Positions 49,094 through 57,325 of a DNA stretch of 64,000 bases are shown here, piece by piece. The DNA comes from Evansella alkalicola (lineage in GTDB: Bacteria > Bacillota > Bacilli > Bacillales > Salisediminibacteriaceae). The notes beneath the pieces are model-generated. The model was not told where the DNA came from, searched no databases, and saw only the letters and a list, made by a program, of their open reading frames with translations. The position numbers and the translations under genes are program-made. Positions within the stretch are counted from its first letter, which is position 1. Every line of letters begins with the position of its first letter. The stretch lies in assembly GCF_019042735.1 (NCBI RefSeq), contig NZ_JAHQCR010000088.1:186001-250000 (forward strand), given 5' to 3'.

Positions 49094-50233
49094 TTAAACT
49101 GTAGGAGCTTTTTTAACACGTAAGAATCCATTAAACTTAACAACATTACCACCAGCAAATACAGAACCACGGTGAGCAATCATACCCTCTTTAAATTTAA
49201 CATCATCAGAACGCTTTAACTCTGTTGGAGAAAATACTGCCATTTCATATGCAGATAATGGGCCATACGCCATTAGGTAATCTCCATCGTCAGCAGTTGA
49301 TAATGAACCAGCAGCACTATTAATTACATATTGAACACCGTTAATTCTACCAGTGTTACCATTGTTAACGATATCGTAGTACTTACGACCATTGTCATCT
49401 CGCACTGCTGCAAATTTACGTAGATCATGCTTAGAAAGGATTAAAACCGCTTCGTCTTCTACATCCTCATCTCCACCATAAGCATAAATAATATCATCTA
49501 GTGTATCTTTATCAATATCCCCAATTTCCAAATCTGTAGCAGGGTTAATTGCAGTTGCATTTGCAGAGAAAATTCCAGTAAATTCACCAGCTTGACCACT
49601 ACCTACAAGAATTTCTTTAGTAATTTTCTTACGTAACGCCTTACCTACACTTCCTTCTACTCGACCTGCGTAATCTGCTCTTGGAAGTTTTAACACTTCT
49701 TCTGTGATCTCGTTATAAGCTGTGATTTTAGTTTTGTTAATTGAAGCATAACCAAACTCTACAGTTGTATCAAAATAAGGTTGACCTTCTTCTGTATAGT
49801 TACCTTCACCGTGTTCAATTTCAAATGGTGCTTCATACGATTCTCCACCATCTAATGGCACAACACTTACACGGTCTAAAAGTGTAGATACTTGGTTAAA
49901 TGATTCTTTAATTGTTCCCTTATCATGTGTTGGTGTAACAATATCACCACTAGATACAGTAACTGCTCGTTTTTCTGCTAAATCTTTTCCACGTTTGTCA
50001 ATTTCATTCACTTTAATTTCCTCCTTCGGTTGTTCAATTGTTCTTACTTCTGTTTTACCATCTTGAATTTCTTTAGCCATTGCTTCACGCTTTGAGCGTT
50101 GCTCAATTTCTTTTAACTCATCTTTCAAACTACGAACCTCTGTTTCCAACTCATCAATATTTACTTCTTGATCACCAGTTAATAATTCAGTGATTTCACC
50201 CATGCGTTTTTCAATTTCTGTTTTTCTATCCAT
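49094..50233 (-). CDS. Major capsid protein (HK97 fold)
   Basis: A 379-residue capsid protein. The first 100 residues are a coiled-coil scaffold (delta) domain, likely removed by the upstream protease. The HK97-like capsid fold then begins (VVPLDGGESYEAPFEIEHG, AYNEITEEVLKLPRADYAG, GRINGVQYVINSAAG). Confidence 0.92.
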   Translation of the reverse strand: MDRKTEIEKRMGEITELLTGDQEVNIDELETEVRSLKDELKEIEQRSKREAMAKEIQDGKTEVRTIEQPKEEIKVNEIDKRGKDLAEKRAVTVSSGDIVTPTHDKGTIKESFNQVSTLLDRVSVVPLDGGESYEAPFEIEHGEGNYTEEGQPYFDTTVEFGYASINKTKITAYNEITEEVLKLPRADYAGRVEGSVGKALRKKITKEILVGSGQAGEFTGIFSANATAINPATDLEIGDIDKDTLDDIIYAYGGDEDVEDEAVLILSKHDLRKFAAVRDDNGRKYYDIVNNGNTGRINGVQYVINSAAGSLSTADDGDYLMAYGPLSAYEMAVFSPTELKRSDDVKFKEGMIAHRGSVFAGGNVVKFNGFLRVKKAPTV

Positions 50234-50853
50234 TACTTAATACCTCCAATAATTTGATTTAATAAAATAATTTTTCGCTTCCTTTGCTCATTCAAGCTAT
50301 CCAGCTTTTCTTTTTCGGCTCTATCCAGATCCAAAAGTGAACGTGCATAAATGGAAGTTGTATCATAAGCCGGAATATCCACGGCTGAAACATCATAAAG
50401 TTTTTTTACTTTTCTAACTGTCCTTAAATGATTGTCACTATCATAAGCAGATTCATTTACACTAAATTGAAAACTCATACGGTCTATATAACCACCTTGA
50501 ATCTCTTCATAAAGTTTTCTACCTTCTTCAGTTCCATCTAATCTTGCTTTTATGTACAAACCTTTACTATCAGTATGTAACTGCAATGTTTTGTTTCTTG
50601 TTCGTGCCATCACCTTACCAGCATGATTATAATTAAAAATAACGTCTGACAAATCTGCTTCGTCAAACGCCCTATCATCAATCTGCTCTTTGTATTGGAC
50701 ACCATCATATTCAAATAAGACAGTAGGTTCATTAAAGGTAACTGCATAACCTTCCACATACAATTCCTTACTTTCTTCAAGGGAACGAATTTCAAAGTTT
50801 GCAAAGTGTCTAAAATCTCTACCTTTGTCAATTAGCCCCTGAATCTTCTCCAT
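50233..50853 (-). CDS. HK97-type prohead protease
   Basis: A serine protease of family S78 (about 206 residues), cleaving the capsid delta domain during head maturation. Start-region phrase ANFEIRSLEESKELYVEGYAV, catalytic His in IFNYNHAGKVMART and Ser in IDRMSFQFSV are in the usual places. The longer start at 50868 overlaps the portal gene. Confidence 0.88.
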   Translation of the reverse strand: MEKIQGLIDKGRDFRHFANFEIRSLEESKELYVEGYAVTFNEPTVLFEYDGVQYKEQIDDRAFDEADLSDVIFNYNHAGKVMARTRNKTLQLHTDSKGLYIKARLDGTEEGRKLYEEIQGGYIDRMSFQFSVNESAYDSDNHLRTVRKVKKLYDVSAVDIPAYDTTSIYARSLLDLDRAEKEKLDSLNEQRKRKIILLNQIIGGIK

Positions 50854-52060
50854 CGGATTGCTGTTCATTTTCTTTATTTACCTCCTTTACAAACTTATCT
50901 CCATCCTCAACTGTTGCAGTATCTAACCTTCGAATAGGCTTGTTACCACCTTCAACTGGAGGTAAGCCCATGATTTCATTCCACTTATTTGGTACTAATG
51001 CTCCTCTATCTACCATTTGAACCAACGAAAGTTTTGTTTTCATACTCGCATAAGCTAAATTAGAAGACTCGAATAAAATTTTGTTACCGTAACCTCTTTC
51101 ACGCTTTGTGAAAAACACATTAGTAAATGCATTTGACAATTGAATGATTGGAGGCTCAAGTTCACTTTCGTAAAAAGCATTCCATTCATCTTCTGTAAAC
51201 TTGTTTTGTACAATCTTTTCATTCACACCAAAATATGCGTACAAACGTTGTACACTTTTTTCCATTTGTTCAGCATTTGGAACATAGTTTTCATTATTTA
51301 CTTGTTCAACTTCATAACGTGGATCACTTGCCGCAGCACCACCTTCATTAGTAATTTGAAGATAATTATCTACAAACTCTTTTACTTGAATTTTCTTGTC
51401 TTCAGGCTTAAGAACGTTTTTAAACTTTAATAACCAACGAATAACTGCACTATTTTTAATAGCATTAACTACACCTTGATCTGTTGTAGTAATTACTTCC
51501 ATTACTGGCTTTAATACATGCACTCCACCAGAACCAAAAAAGTCATGATCATAGAAATCTTTTCGTAAATGAATAATGTCTTCATAGGGAACAACTATGT
51601 ATTTACCTGTTCTAAAGCGAAACTTGGCAAACATTTCTCCACCTTTTTCAAGCAATTCTACACTTGAAGCTGGTAAAGGATAAATTTCCTCTGGATGACC
51701 AAGTGGATCTCTTTTCACATAAGCAAAAGCATTATGGTTCAACTCTCTTTGAAGAATCATTTTCATTAAAAAATCCTGCATACTCATATAAGGATTTGGA
51801 TTTTGTAAAATCTCCCTAATATGAGGATCAGGATTAATAACCATATTTTCATCATGGCCTCGGATGTGCTTGGCATTTAGTTTGCCAATCGCATTTGCTT
51901 TAGGTCTAACACACGATCTGACAATATCATTATCAAACAAGTTGCCATCCCACGAATAAAATGTGGTACTGGAATCATTTATTAACTCAAAACGTTTAAA
52001 AGTAGATTCTGCTTGTTTTTTATTGCCAAAAATTTTACTGAACATATTTCGTTTTTCCAA
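50828..52060 (-). CDS. Portal protein
   Basis: About 410 residues of the HK97/SPP1-type portal that forms the DNA entry ring. I chose TTG 52060 (EKRNMFSKIFGNKKQ), behind AAAGGGGGTG. Motifs LMKMILQRELNHNAFAYV and EQMEKSVQRLYAYFGVNEKIV are typical. Confidence 0.88.
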   Translation of the reverse strand: MEKRNMFSKIFGNKKQAESTFKRFELINDSSTTFYSWDGNLFDNDIVRSCVRPKANAIGKLNAKHIRGHDENMVINPDPHIREILQNPNPYMSMQDFLMKMILQRELNHNAFAYVKRDPLGHPEEIYPLPASSVELLEKGGEMFAKFRFRTGKYIVVPYEDIIHLRKDFYDHDFFGSGGVHVLKPVMEVITTTDQGVVNAIKNSAVIRWLLKFKNVLKPEDKKIQVKEFVDNYLQITNEGGAAASDPRYEVEQVNNENYVPNAEQMEKSVQRLYAYFGVNEKIVQNKFTEDEWNAFYESELEPPIIQLSNAFTNVFFTKRERGYGNKILFESSNLAYASMKTKLSLVQMVDRGALVPNKWNEIMGLPPVEGGNKPIRRLDTATVEDGDKFVKEVNKENEQQSDGEDSGAN

Positions 52061-52077
52061 TATCACACCCCCTTTCA

Positions 52078-53766
52078 TCAAATCATATTGAGGTAATCAT
52101 TTTTATTGTCTTGAAGTACAACATAAGAATTTAACAGTGCTGCCGTTCCATCAATTCTCTTTCGTTGATTCTTAGATTTATCAGGTTGAATATTTAAATT
52201 TTTGTCCATATCAATAGAAGTGTTAGTTAAACACCATTTATCAATTGGATTGTTATTATAGATAATGTTTTTACTTTCTAACTCTGCCCCAAGTAACTTC
52301 ATAGGACTAGACAACGTCTTTTTACCTTGTATTACAGGTTTCATTGCATCTTGTCCAAAATGTCCATACATTTCCTCCACCCAATAATTTGCACTCCACG
52401 CATCGTAACCAATCCAAGGTAAATAAATTCCGTGATTATCTCTGACTTCTAAAAACCATTCCGTCACAAATTTTGGATGTACTGTATTCCCCGGAGTAGT
52501 ACGTAAAAGCCCCATATCATACCAAATGTCATATGGAATTTTATCTTCGCTTGCTCTTTTTTCTAATAAATCTTCTGGAAGCCAATACATAGACATGGTA
52601 TAAATTTTAGGATTGTCTGGAACCATGAAAATTACTTTTGCAGCAGTCAAATCTACAGACTGAGACAAATCACAGCCACCGATTCCATAACTAGGTTGAA
52701 GTTTCTTTAAGTCAAACGTTTCAGTATTATTTATCTGTTCAAACGTTAACCATGCTTCAGTTGAAGTTTCACGAACGTTAAAATCCTTTGTCAGTAAGTT
52801 CTTTACCAACAAAGGATTTGCTTTAGCTTTATTTACTTTAGTTTCTAATTGGTCAATCTTTTTAATAGTACCTAAACCTGGTGAAGCCTTTTGCCACATT
52901 TTAGGATTAGTCCACTCGTCCCTTTTATCAATTTCATAAATGATAGGCAAGAATCTGTCATCTTTATATCCATTGTCATCATCAATACCATTTAATAACA
53001 TTTCAGCTTCTTCATACTTCATATCATAAACGGACTCTCTGACAGTACCAGCAGTAGTGATCATGAATATCATCGGTTGTTCCCTTGAACTAGTGCCGTC
53101 AACAATTACGTCATAGAGGTTTTTATCCTTCCATGCATGTATTTCATCCATTATCGCTCCATGAACATTAAGACCGTCCAGTGTTTCACTATCACTCCCT
53201 AATGGCTTAAATGAGCTATCATTCCAATCACTAACCATCTCTGCAACTAATGGTTTAATACGTTTTAATAAGACTGGTGATTTCTTTACCATTCGCTTAC
53301 TTTCTAGCCACACTATCTTTGCTGCATCCTTTTTTGTACTAACAGCATAAATTTCTGCACCAGCTTCACCATCAGCAACTTGCAAGTATAAACCAATACC
53401 AGAGGCAATTGTACTTTTTCCATTTTTTCTACTTACTACAAGTAAAACTTCACGATACTTTCTTGTTCCATCAATCTTATGTACAAATCCAAATGAAGCT
53501 GCTAAGAAAGCTTTTTGCCACAATTCAAGATCAATAGGTTTACCTCCCCATTTCCCTTTACTATGTTTGCAAAAGTTCTCTATAAATTCGATTACATGAT
53601 TAGCTTTTTTGGAATCATATACATATACAGAATCACTGTCGTGTATATCGTCTACTAACTTCTTATAAATTTTCTTAATCTTATAACCAACTACTACCTG
53701 ACCTGTTTCAATTTGATTGTAATATTCAATGATTGGGTTATACGTTAAAGGATACTGTTTCCTCAT
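52078..53766 (-). CDS. terL: Terminase large subunit
   Basis: A 562-residue packaging motor. ATPase domain with Walker A VSRKNGKST and Walker B GAIMDEIHAW, and a nuclease domain (GIGGCDLSQSVDLTA, IGYDAWSANYWVEEM). Starts 4 bp inside the small-subunit gene end. HK97-like terminases cut at cos sites. Confidence 0.94.
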   Translation of the reverse strand: MRKQYPLTYNPIIEYYNQIETGQVVVGYKIKKIYKKLVDDIHDSDSVYVYDSKKANHVIEFIENFCKHSKGKWGGKPIDLELWQKAFLAASFGFVHKIDGTRKYREVLLVVSRKNGKSTIASGIGLYLQVADGEAGAEIYAVSTKKDAAKIVWLESKRMVKKSPVLLKRIKPLVAEMVSDWNDSSFKPLGSDSETLDGLNVHGAIMDEIHAWKDKNLYDVIVDGTSSREQPMIFMITTAGTVRESVYDMKYEEAEMLLNGIDDDNGYKDDRFLPIIYEIDKRDEWTNPKMWQKASPGLGTIKKIDQLETKVNKAKANPLLVKNLLTKDFNVRETSTEAWLTFEQINNTETFDLKKLQPSYGIGGCDLSQSVDLTAAKVIFMVPDNPKIYTMSMYWLPEDLLEKRASEDKIPYDIWYDMGLLRTTPGNTVHPKFVTEWFLEVRDNHGIYLPWIGYDAWSANYWVEEMYGHFGQDAMKPVIQGKKTLSSPMKLLGAELESKNIIYNNNPIDKWCLTNTSIDMDKNLNIQPDKSKNQRKRIDGTAALLNSYVVLQDNKNDYLNMI

Positions 53767-54134
53767 TTGTCATTCACAAATGTTTCAAACCCATCACTTT
53801 CCTTTTTAGGTGGTGCTTTTGGTAGTAAGTTAAACAGTTCCTTACACACAGTTGTGTATCTTTGTATCATAGTGTTATAGGTTTTTACTGCCGGACTCTC
53901 ACGCAAAATTGAATAGTCACCTTGAGCCATTTCATCAACAGCACCATTATTGTTAATGTCATCTTTTAACTCTTGAAGTGTGACACGCATGAAAGCCGCT
54001 TCATGAATTAATCCTTCAGCAGTTGACAATTTATCTTTTTCCAATTGTTTTAAAATCCGTTTAAGTCTACTTATCTCTTTTTTTATCTCTTTTTCTTTCG
54101 GTGTAAGTTCCTTATTCCTCACAAATATCACCAC
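53763..54134 (-). CDS. terS: Terminase small subunit (P27 family)
   Basis: A 123-residue protein that recognises the packaging site. N-terminal charged helices and the block LRESPAVKTYNTMIQRYTTVCKEL match the P27-type small terminase. It follows a non-coding candidate cos region. Confidence 0.85.
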   Translation of the reverse strand: MVIFVRNKELTPKEKEIKKEISRLKRILKQLEKDKLSTAEGLIHEAAFMRVTLQELKDDINNNGAVDEMAQGDYSILRESPAVKTYNTMIQRYTTVCKELFNLLPKAPPKKESDGFETFVNDK

Positions 54135-54228
54135 CTTCTTTCATAGTTTTTTAGGGAGGGGGTTATGTAAATTTCCCCTGTGCGTTTTTCGAAAGTCCCC
54201 CTTCGGTCCTTAGAGAAGTATATGAGCG
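54135..54228. other. Candidate cos region
   Basis: A 94-bp gap between HNH and terS genes with opposed G- and C-runs (GGGAGGGGG at 54154 and CCCCC at 54197) and the CCCCTGTGCG stretch. In HK97-like Gram-positive phages with an HNH gene next to terS, cos lies here. The exact nick points are unknown. Confidence 0.45.
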
Positions 54229-54552
54229 TTATTTTATAGGGGGAGTATCAACAACCTCCACCAACTCACCATACTGGTTAAACTCTAATCCATCCCTTAC
54301 TACTTCTTCACCACTACCATGATGTTCCCGATTGTGACAGTCTTGACAAAGTAATTCTAAGTTATCAAAGTTTAAAGTAATGTTTGGATCACTAATATTC
54401 TCAGGTGTTATGTACTCCACATGGTGAACTATCTTTCCAGGATTATTACATTTATCCCCTTCACACAATCCAAATTGAGAAGCAAAATAAGCGTCACGAC
54501 ATTTGCGCCACGCTACTGATTTATAAAACTTCTTTGCATATTCCTTAGCCAT
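54229..54552 (-). CDS. HNH endonuclease (packaging-associated)
   Basis: A 107-residue HNH nuclease with two CxxC pairs (LCEGDKCNNPG and LLCQDCHNREHH) and the HHVEYI histidine pair. This family works with terminase for specific cos cleavage in HK97 and many Gram-positive phages. Confidence 0.9.
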   Translation of the reverse strand: MAKEYAKKFYKSVAWRKCRDAYFASQFGLCEGDKCNNPGKIVHHVEYITPENISDPNITLNFDNLELLCQDCHNREHHGSGEEVVRDGLEFNQYGELVEVVDTPPIK

Positions 54553-54802
54553 TTCTTACTAACCTTAATCCTTTAAAGTTACCAAACTGCTTTTCTACTT
54601 TGCGTAAAGCGTAAATAATCTTTACACCCTTTACAGTACTGTAGACAAATGCTACCCCCACACCAATCCAAACAAATATCCACTTATTCGTAACACCAAC
54701 TAAATATCCTACTCCATATCCAATAGCTCCACATATCAATACAGATAGAGAAGTAATAAACAATACACCTAGTATCATTCCAATTAATCTACCATTATCC
54801 AT
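54545..54802 (-). CDS. Small two-helix membrane protein
   Basis: An 85-residue protein with two membrane helices (IGMILGVLFITSLSVLICGAI and WIFVWIGVGVAFVYSTVKGV) and a short basic tail. It overlaps the HNH gene by 8 bp. Possibly superinfection exclusion; unproven. Confidence 0.6.
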   Translation of the reverse strand: MDNGRLIGMILGVLFITSLSVLICGAIGYGVGYLVGVTNKWIFVWIGVGVAFVYSTVKGVKIIYALRKVEKQFGNFKGLRLVRNG

Positions 54803-54807
54803 TTACT

Positions 54808-55059
54808 TCACTCCCATATCAAAGCACTTACAAACTCTCGATCTAATTCCCTAATTTCATGTACAAACTCAACTTCTAAATCAGTCCAAAAATCAGACTC
54901 AATCTCTTCGTCTATGTCCTCTTCTAAGTTCGATACGACTGCTTCCATCTTAAACATTTTCTTAGCAATCTCTTCTGCCCTATCTTCCGTGGATGCTATT
55001 ACCTCAATATGTATCGGTACAATTGCCTCATAACCGTTGTAAACTCTGTATAGGTTCAT
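54808..55059 (-). CDS. Small acidic phage protein, unknown
   Basis: An 83-residue, very acidic protein (VVSNLEEDIDEEIESDFW) with a short beta start (IPIHIEVIASTEDRAEEIAK). It may be a DNA mimic or regulator; no family recognised. Confidence 0.6.
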   Translation of the reverse strand: MNLYRVYNGYEAIVPIHIEVIASTEDRAEEIAKKMFKMEAVVSNLEEDIDEEIESDFWTDLEVEFVHEIRELDREFVSALIWE

Positions 55060-55087
55060 CTTCTATCCCTCCAAAACAAAAAGAAAA

Positions 55088-55114
55088 AGCCACCCTCGAA
55101 AAGAGAGTGACTTA
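55088..55114 (-). terminator. Terminator in the late-operon lead region
   Basis: AAGTCACTCTC paired with GAGGGTGGCTT (two wobble pairs), TTTTC loop, then a T-rich run on the minus strand. Confidence 0.75.
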
Positions 55115-55142
55115 GATTTATTAATTATTATCGGCTTAAAAA

Positions 55143-55388
55143 CTAATGTAACAACATTTCAATTTTTGTGTAAATATCTCCAGCTTCTTTTTCTGAGATT
55201 CCGTATTCTCTTGAAGCCAACTCAGATATTTCTTTATCATACTTATCAATTTTTTCTCCGATGTAATCTTCCCCACTTTTAGTGTAATCATTGTACTTAC
55301 CAAACATAAAGAAATAGACGTTTCTTTCTAATTCTTGTACTTTTGATAATTTAATAAGTATGTCCAATTTTATTTGTTCTCTATCCAT
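55143..55388 (-). CDS. Small phage protein, unknown
   Basis: About 81 residues from ATG 55388 (MDREQIKLDILIKLSKVQEL), after GGAGGTG. Helical and charged; no family recognised. Followed by a terminator. Confidence 0.55.
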   Translation of the reverse strand: MDREQIKLDILIKLSKVQELERNVYFFMFGKYNDYTKSGEDYIGEKIDKYDKEISELASREYGISEKEAGDIYTKIEMLLH

Positions 55389-55477
55389 CCCATCCACCTC
55401 CCTCCTACCAATATTATACAGGTAAAAGGGAAAATATGGACAAGATTTATGTAAGTATTTTCAATTATTTGTAGAAA

Positions 55478-55621
55478 TTATGTACAATCTTTTTTCACAT
55501 ATTCAAGGCTTGTTAAACCTTTACACTTTGGACATTTTAAACCGTCTCTCATTTTATGATCTGTTACTTCAAAGTCACAATCTTTGTTTAAGCACCAATG
55601 TTTAGTTAATGGCATCTTCAT
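55478..55621 (-). CDS. Small zinc-ribbon protein
   Basis: A 47-residue protein whose ATG overlaps the TAA of the previous gene (TAATG), with AGGTGG upstream. The cysteines CLNKDC and CPKC make a zinc-ribbon-like finger. Below usual annotation length. Might bind nucleic acid or the phage RNA polymerase. Confidence 0.65.
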   Translation of the reverse strand: MKMPLTKHWCLNKDCDFEVTDHKMRDGLKCPKCKGLTSLEYVKKDCT

Positions 55622-56109
55622 TAGTTACCACCTCTAAGTAACTCACCGGTTGCAACCTTCTCCGCTATCCGCTCATACAAATCAGGATCAATATTACCCT
55701 CAACAGTTATGTATCTAGTTTTTAAGTATTTATCTATTCTAAAGTACTTTTCCATTTTATTTTGAATCATTTGGTATGTATTATCATCAATTGTATTCGC
55801 CGCTTTAACGACAATCATCTGCTCAAACAATTTAAGCATCTCATTACCTAATTCCTTATCGTTTCTTTGCCATGCTTCTAGCATCATCTTTTCAAGTTTC
55901 GACTCCCATTCTTTAACTTGCTTTACCATATCCTTTTTTTTACTGCTCTTAAACTCCACATCCATAACTTGAACAACTCTCACGGAACCCATCGGATAAC
56001 CCATATCTATGTATTCTTGTGCTGCTTTTACTGCATCTTCTATGTGTTCATGATTCGAAATCTTATTCCAATTGGATAGTCTATATTCTGCTATGTACAT
56101 ATTACTCAT
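55621..56109 (-). CDS. Phage protein of unknown function
   Basis: A 162-residue protein from ATG 56109 (MSNMYIAEYRLSNWNKISNHEHI), with a charged central helix (KKKDMVKQVKEWESKLEKMMLEAWQRND). It overlaps the HNH gene stop. No family recognised. Confidence 0.6.
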   Translation of the reverse strand: MSNMYIAEYRLSNWNKISNHEHIEDAVKAAQEYIDMGYPMGSVRVVQVMDVEFKSSKKKDMVKQVKEWESKLEKMMLEAWQRNDKELGNEMLKLFEQMIVVKAANTIDDNTYQMIQNKMEKYFRIDKYLKTRYITVEGNIDPDLYERIAEKVATGELLRGGN

Positions 56110-56689
56110 CACCCTCCAATCTAACATTCTTATGTGACTTGTAATTAATTACTGATTCAATCGTATTAAAAGAAACTCCTAGTCTATCCTTCATCATTAA
56201 ACAGAAATTTGTTTTACCATCTTCCCATTCTGCAAACTCTTGTCTGATCATGATTACTTCATCTTTAGTCAGACGTCTTTTTTTACTTTTAATATCCTCT
56301 ACAACATCTGGTGTGAATTGTTCCTTATGTATGATTTTTTCGAGGTTATTATAATTATTATTTAGTTTATCCCTGTCTTTATGGTTAATCGTTAATGGGA
56401 ATGGAATTAAGTTTCCTTCTCTATCAGTAGTATAAGAATTTTCTCTCCATGAACTTTTTGGCTCCTGTTTCCATGCAGAGTAAACAGCTTCATGAATATA
56501 CATGCCAACTCTTGCTCCATCGTTCCGTTTAAGCGTAGTCATCAAATATCCATTTTTTCTAATTCCCTTTGCTTTTTGCCCCAACCACTTTCCACTTAAT
56601 AAACTGTAAATTCGTCCTAGTTCAATATCTATTCGGTAGTGTTTATCAAACTCCGGTAATGGTAACGTACTTTCTAAAATCTCTTTCAT
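56102..56689 (-). CDS. NUMOD4/HNH-type endonuclease
   Basis: A 195-residue homing-type nuclease. The HNH core is visible in TINHKDRDKLNNNYNNLE and IHEAVYSAW, with a NUMOD4-like start (YRIDIELGRIYSLLSGKWLG). A helix-turn-helix at the C-terminus (LGVSFNTIESVINYKSHKN) gives sequence choice. Could be a free-standing homing endonuclease. Confidence 0.78.
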   Translation of the reverse strand: MKEILESTLPLPEFDKHYRIDIELGRIYSLLSGKWLGQKAKGIRKNGYLMTTLKRNDGARVGMYIHEAVYSAWKQEPKSSWRENSYTTDREGNLIPFPLTINHKDRDKLNNNYNNLEKIIHKEQFTPDVVEDIKSKKRRLTKDEVIMIRQEFAEWEDGKTNFCLMMKDRLGVSFNTIESVINYKSHKNVRLEGDE

Positions 56690-56730
56690 CTAACATTTCC
56701 CCTTTTCGTTTAATTTTTAGGGCAAGCAAA

Positions 56731-56765
56731 AAAGCACCTTCAACCATCACTGGCGGTGCTTTCTC
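56731..56765. terminator. Hairpin in the late-gene leader
   Basis: AAAGCACC paired with GGTGCTTT around a 16-base loop, flanked by an A-run. Could act as terminator or attenuator before the late genes. Confidence 0.5.
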
Positions 56766-56916
56766 CTTACCTCGTCTCAACTAAACTACAGGAGGTTTAA
56801 CTTTTAACCACTAGCGTACAGACTCATGATCCATACGGTATAAACCTTAAATAAACACAAAAAGAACTCACGCTATCACCTGTTATTGTTCATTTTGCAT
56901 TTATTTAAAATCACAC

Positions 56917-57027
56917 TTACTCAACACGTTCAACACTAACAACTACACCACTTTGATCTAACACGTACTTAATTCGTTTTGGTTTGTTGTTTTGTTTATC
57001 ACCAACTTTTTTAGATTTTCTATCCAA
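56917..57027 (-). CDS. Candidate 36-residue basic peptide
   Basis: Opens at TTG 57027 nine bases after a GGGAGGT site and ends at 56917. Sequence is basic at the N-terminus (MDRKSKKVGDKQNNKPKRIK) and then hydrophobic with alternating Val (GVVVSVERVE). Weak evidence; ribosome site is the main support. Confidence 0.4.
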   Translation of the reverse strand: MDRKSKKVGDKQNNKPKRIKYVLDQSGVVVSVERVE

Positions 57028-57177
57028 AAATACTTGACCTCCCTTGCTAAATCGAATATTATTAGTTATAGTTACGGAATCGTATACGAAAAATTAAATT
57101 TTTAAAAAATAAATAAAAATTGTTGTAATCCATTTCTACACATGATAAAATTTGATTGAATAGACAAGTTATGAAAG

Positions 57178-57233
57178 AAAAAAGAAGGCAAGAATGTTGC
57201 CCTCTTTGATCCGTTAGCTCATTACCTTCTTTT
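57178..57233 (-). terminator. Terminator after the phage RNA polymerase gene
   Basis: AAAAGAAGG and CCTTCTTTT arms about 38 bases apart with an inner GGCAA/TTGCC stem, ending in T-run on the minus strand. Confidence 0.55.
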
Positions 57234-57325
57234 CCCTTTAGAGTACTATTTTCATATAATCATAGACTAATCAAAAACGTTGATATGTAACGTTTATTTT
57301 GACTTTCTATTTTTTTGAAGGAAAC

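Larger units (their letters stand above)
56690..57325. other. 636-bp region between RNA polymerase and late genes
   Basis: It contains a hairpin AAAGCACC / GGTGCTTT (56731-56765), a candidate 36-residue gene (56917-57027) and a terminator beyond the RNA polymerase gene (57178-57233). No long ORF. The strongest leftward promoter for the late genes should lie here, but I found no bacterial -35/-10 pair that I trust. Confidence 0.6.
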
